Shown one piece after another: positions 6,213-6,702 of a stretch of DNA of 6,702 nt (position 1 is the first letter of the stretch; each line of letters begins with the position of its first letter). Location of the stretch: contig PKYZ01000630.1 in NCBI GenBank assembly GCA_003132865.1, forward strand, positions 1-6,702, read 5' to 3'. The stretch comes from Bryobacterales bacterium (GTDB lineage: Bacteria; Acidobacteriota; Terriglobia; Bryobacterales; Bryobacteraceae). The notes beneath the pieces were generated by a model that was not told where the DNA came from, did not search any database, and worked only from the letters and a program-made list of their open reading frames with translations. Made by a program: the position numbers and the translations under genes.

Positions 6213-6544
6213 CACCTGGATTGTACCTGGTGGCGGTGATCGACTGGTTCAGCCGGTACGTGTTGAGCTGGCGGCTGGCGGTGAGTCTGGAGAGCGATTT
6301 TTGTGCGGACAACGTGTTGTACTGCGGCGAGGTGCGCCATAAGGGGAAGGTCTATCCCGGCGAGCAGGCGGCCATCGTTAATCGGCAGATCTGGCAGCAG
6401 GCCCAGGCTCTGCTGCGGCAGACCAAGGGCGGGGAGCGAGTGCGAAAGAGGCCGTTGCGTGCTGGCGATGGTTGGCGCTTGTTTCGCGCAGAACCACCAG
6501 TATCGCGCAACGCTCGCCGTCGAAGGCGGCGCCAACCGGGTTGA
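6209..6544 (+). pseudogene. Chimeric remnant: IS3-type transposase joined in frame to large serine recombinase
   Basis: The open frame begins after TAG at 6206-6208 and has a TTG at 6221. Its first part, 'YLVAVIDWFSRYVLSWRL' to 'ESDFC' (about 6221-6304), is the integrase-core strand region of IS3-family OrfB transposases; both the preceding first catalytic Asp region and the later Asp and Glu are absent. From about 6308 the frame continues as 'NVLYCGEVRHKGKVYPGEQA', 'IVNRQIWQQAQALL', which is the 'recombinase' domain of large serine recombinases, located after the missing catalytic Ser domain. The tail from about residue 78 fits neither family. In a second plus frame a different run ending at 6584 ('NHQYRATLAVEGGANRVEAF') looks more protein-like, hinting at a further frameshift or third fragment. 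No terminal inverted repeats of an IS are visible. It is a non-functional junction of two mobile-element genes. Confidence 0.8.
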
Positions 6545-6575
6545 GGCATTCGAGCCCCCTGACTCTTCAGTTGAT

Positions 6576-6599
6576 CCCAGATGAGCCCAGATGACCCAG
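6576..6599 (+). repeat. 10-bp tandem repeat, 2.4 copies
   Basis: CCCAGATGAG (6576-6585), CCCAGATGAC (6586-6595, one base differing in the last position) and then a partial CCAG (6596-6599) follow each other directly. The array lies 32 bp beyond the chimeric frame and starts at the end of the alternative frame that stops at 6584. Slippage or an element-end structure are both possible. Confidence 0.5.
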
Positions 6600-6632
6600 T
6601 TCGGTTAGAAATCCGTAGTACCGTAATAATTA

Positions 6633-6667
6633 TGTAAGTCGTTTAACATCATGCACATAGACTTACA
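6633..6667. repeat. 8-bp inverted repeat near the right edge
   Basis: TGTAAGTC (6633-6640) and GACTTACA (6660-6667) are perfect inverse copies around 19 bp. The surrounding 6601-6670 is clearly AT-richer than the genes. Beside recombinase debris, such spaced arms could be a recombinase binding site or an element end, but nothing in the sequence proves it. Confidence 0.4.
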
Positions 6668-6702
6668 ACTACTCACCCGTAACCTGCGAGATTCGGTTGG
6701 GA

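Noticed and set aside
6035..6535. A 166-codon minus-strand open frame over the chimera and the small secreted gene
   Set aside because: It is out of frame with the secreted-protein gene and antisense to recognisable transposase and recombinase sequence.
1..6702. A defence, CRISPR, retron or biosynthetic system
   Set aside because: No regularly spaced repeat array, reverse transcriptase, nuclease or biosynthetic enzyme cluster is visible on either strand.

Overview
The window looks like chromosomal DNA from an Acidobacteriota bacterium, most likely of the Solibacter/Bryobacter type. This is inferred from three protein types that are very abundant there: a serine/threonine kinase joined through one membrane helix to a WD40/PD40-like propeller, a secreted carboxypeptidase-regulatory-like protein with a conserved 'DPRYFY' core, and a piece of an ADOP/MacB-type ABC permease. 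No rRNA, tRNA or CRISPR array is visible.

Layout. Bases 1-382 (+) hold the 3' part of a VOC (glyoxalase-fold) gene that runs in from the left edge. It converges on a long minus-strand gene (576-3140) for the membrane kinase. About 520 bp without a convincing gene follow (3141-3663). Next, also on the minus strand, is an exported protein with a carboxypeptidase-regulatory-like domain (3664-5079). These two large genes look intact and separately promoted.

From about 5200 to the right edge the window changes character and becomes a mosaic of gene debris. It holds a frameshifted minus-strand remnant of an unidentified protein (5229-5499), a roughly 90-codon plus-strand C-terminal piece of an ADOP permease cut at both ends (5478-5771), one intact small secreted-protein gene on the minus strand (5743-6156), and a plus-strand chimera in which an IS3-type transposase fragment runs in frame into a large serine recombinase fragment (6209-6544). 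The last 160 bp carry short direct and inverted repeats and look AT-richer.

How the parts work together. The kinase would sense an outside signal through its propeller and phosphorylate cytoplasmic proteins; no target is identifiable here. The 471-aa exported protein and the 137-aa small secreted protein are predicted cell-envelope or periplasmic products with no known biochemical role. The only functional link visible is the right-hand junkyard, which points to repeated insertion and deletion by mobile elements. I do not see a convincing new multi-gene system. The most unusual items are the transposase/recombinase chimera, the hairpin abutting the ribosome binding site of the small secreted gene, a 10-13 bp motif present once in each of three intergenic regions, and the nested fragment junctions near 5480-5500 and 5742.
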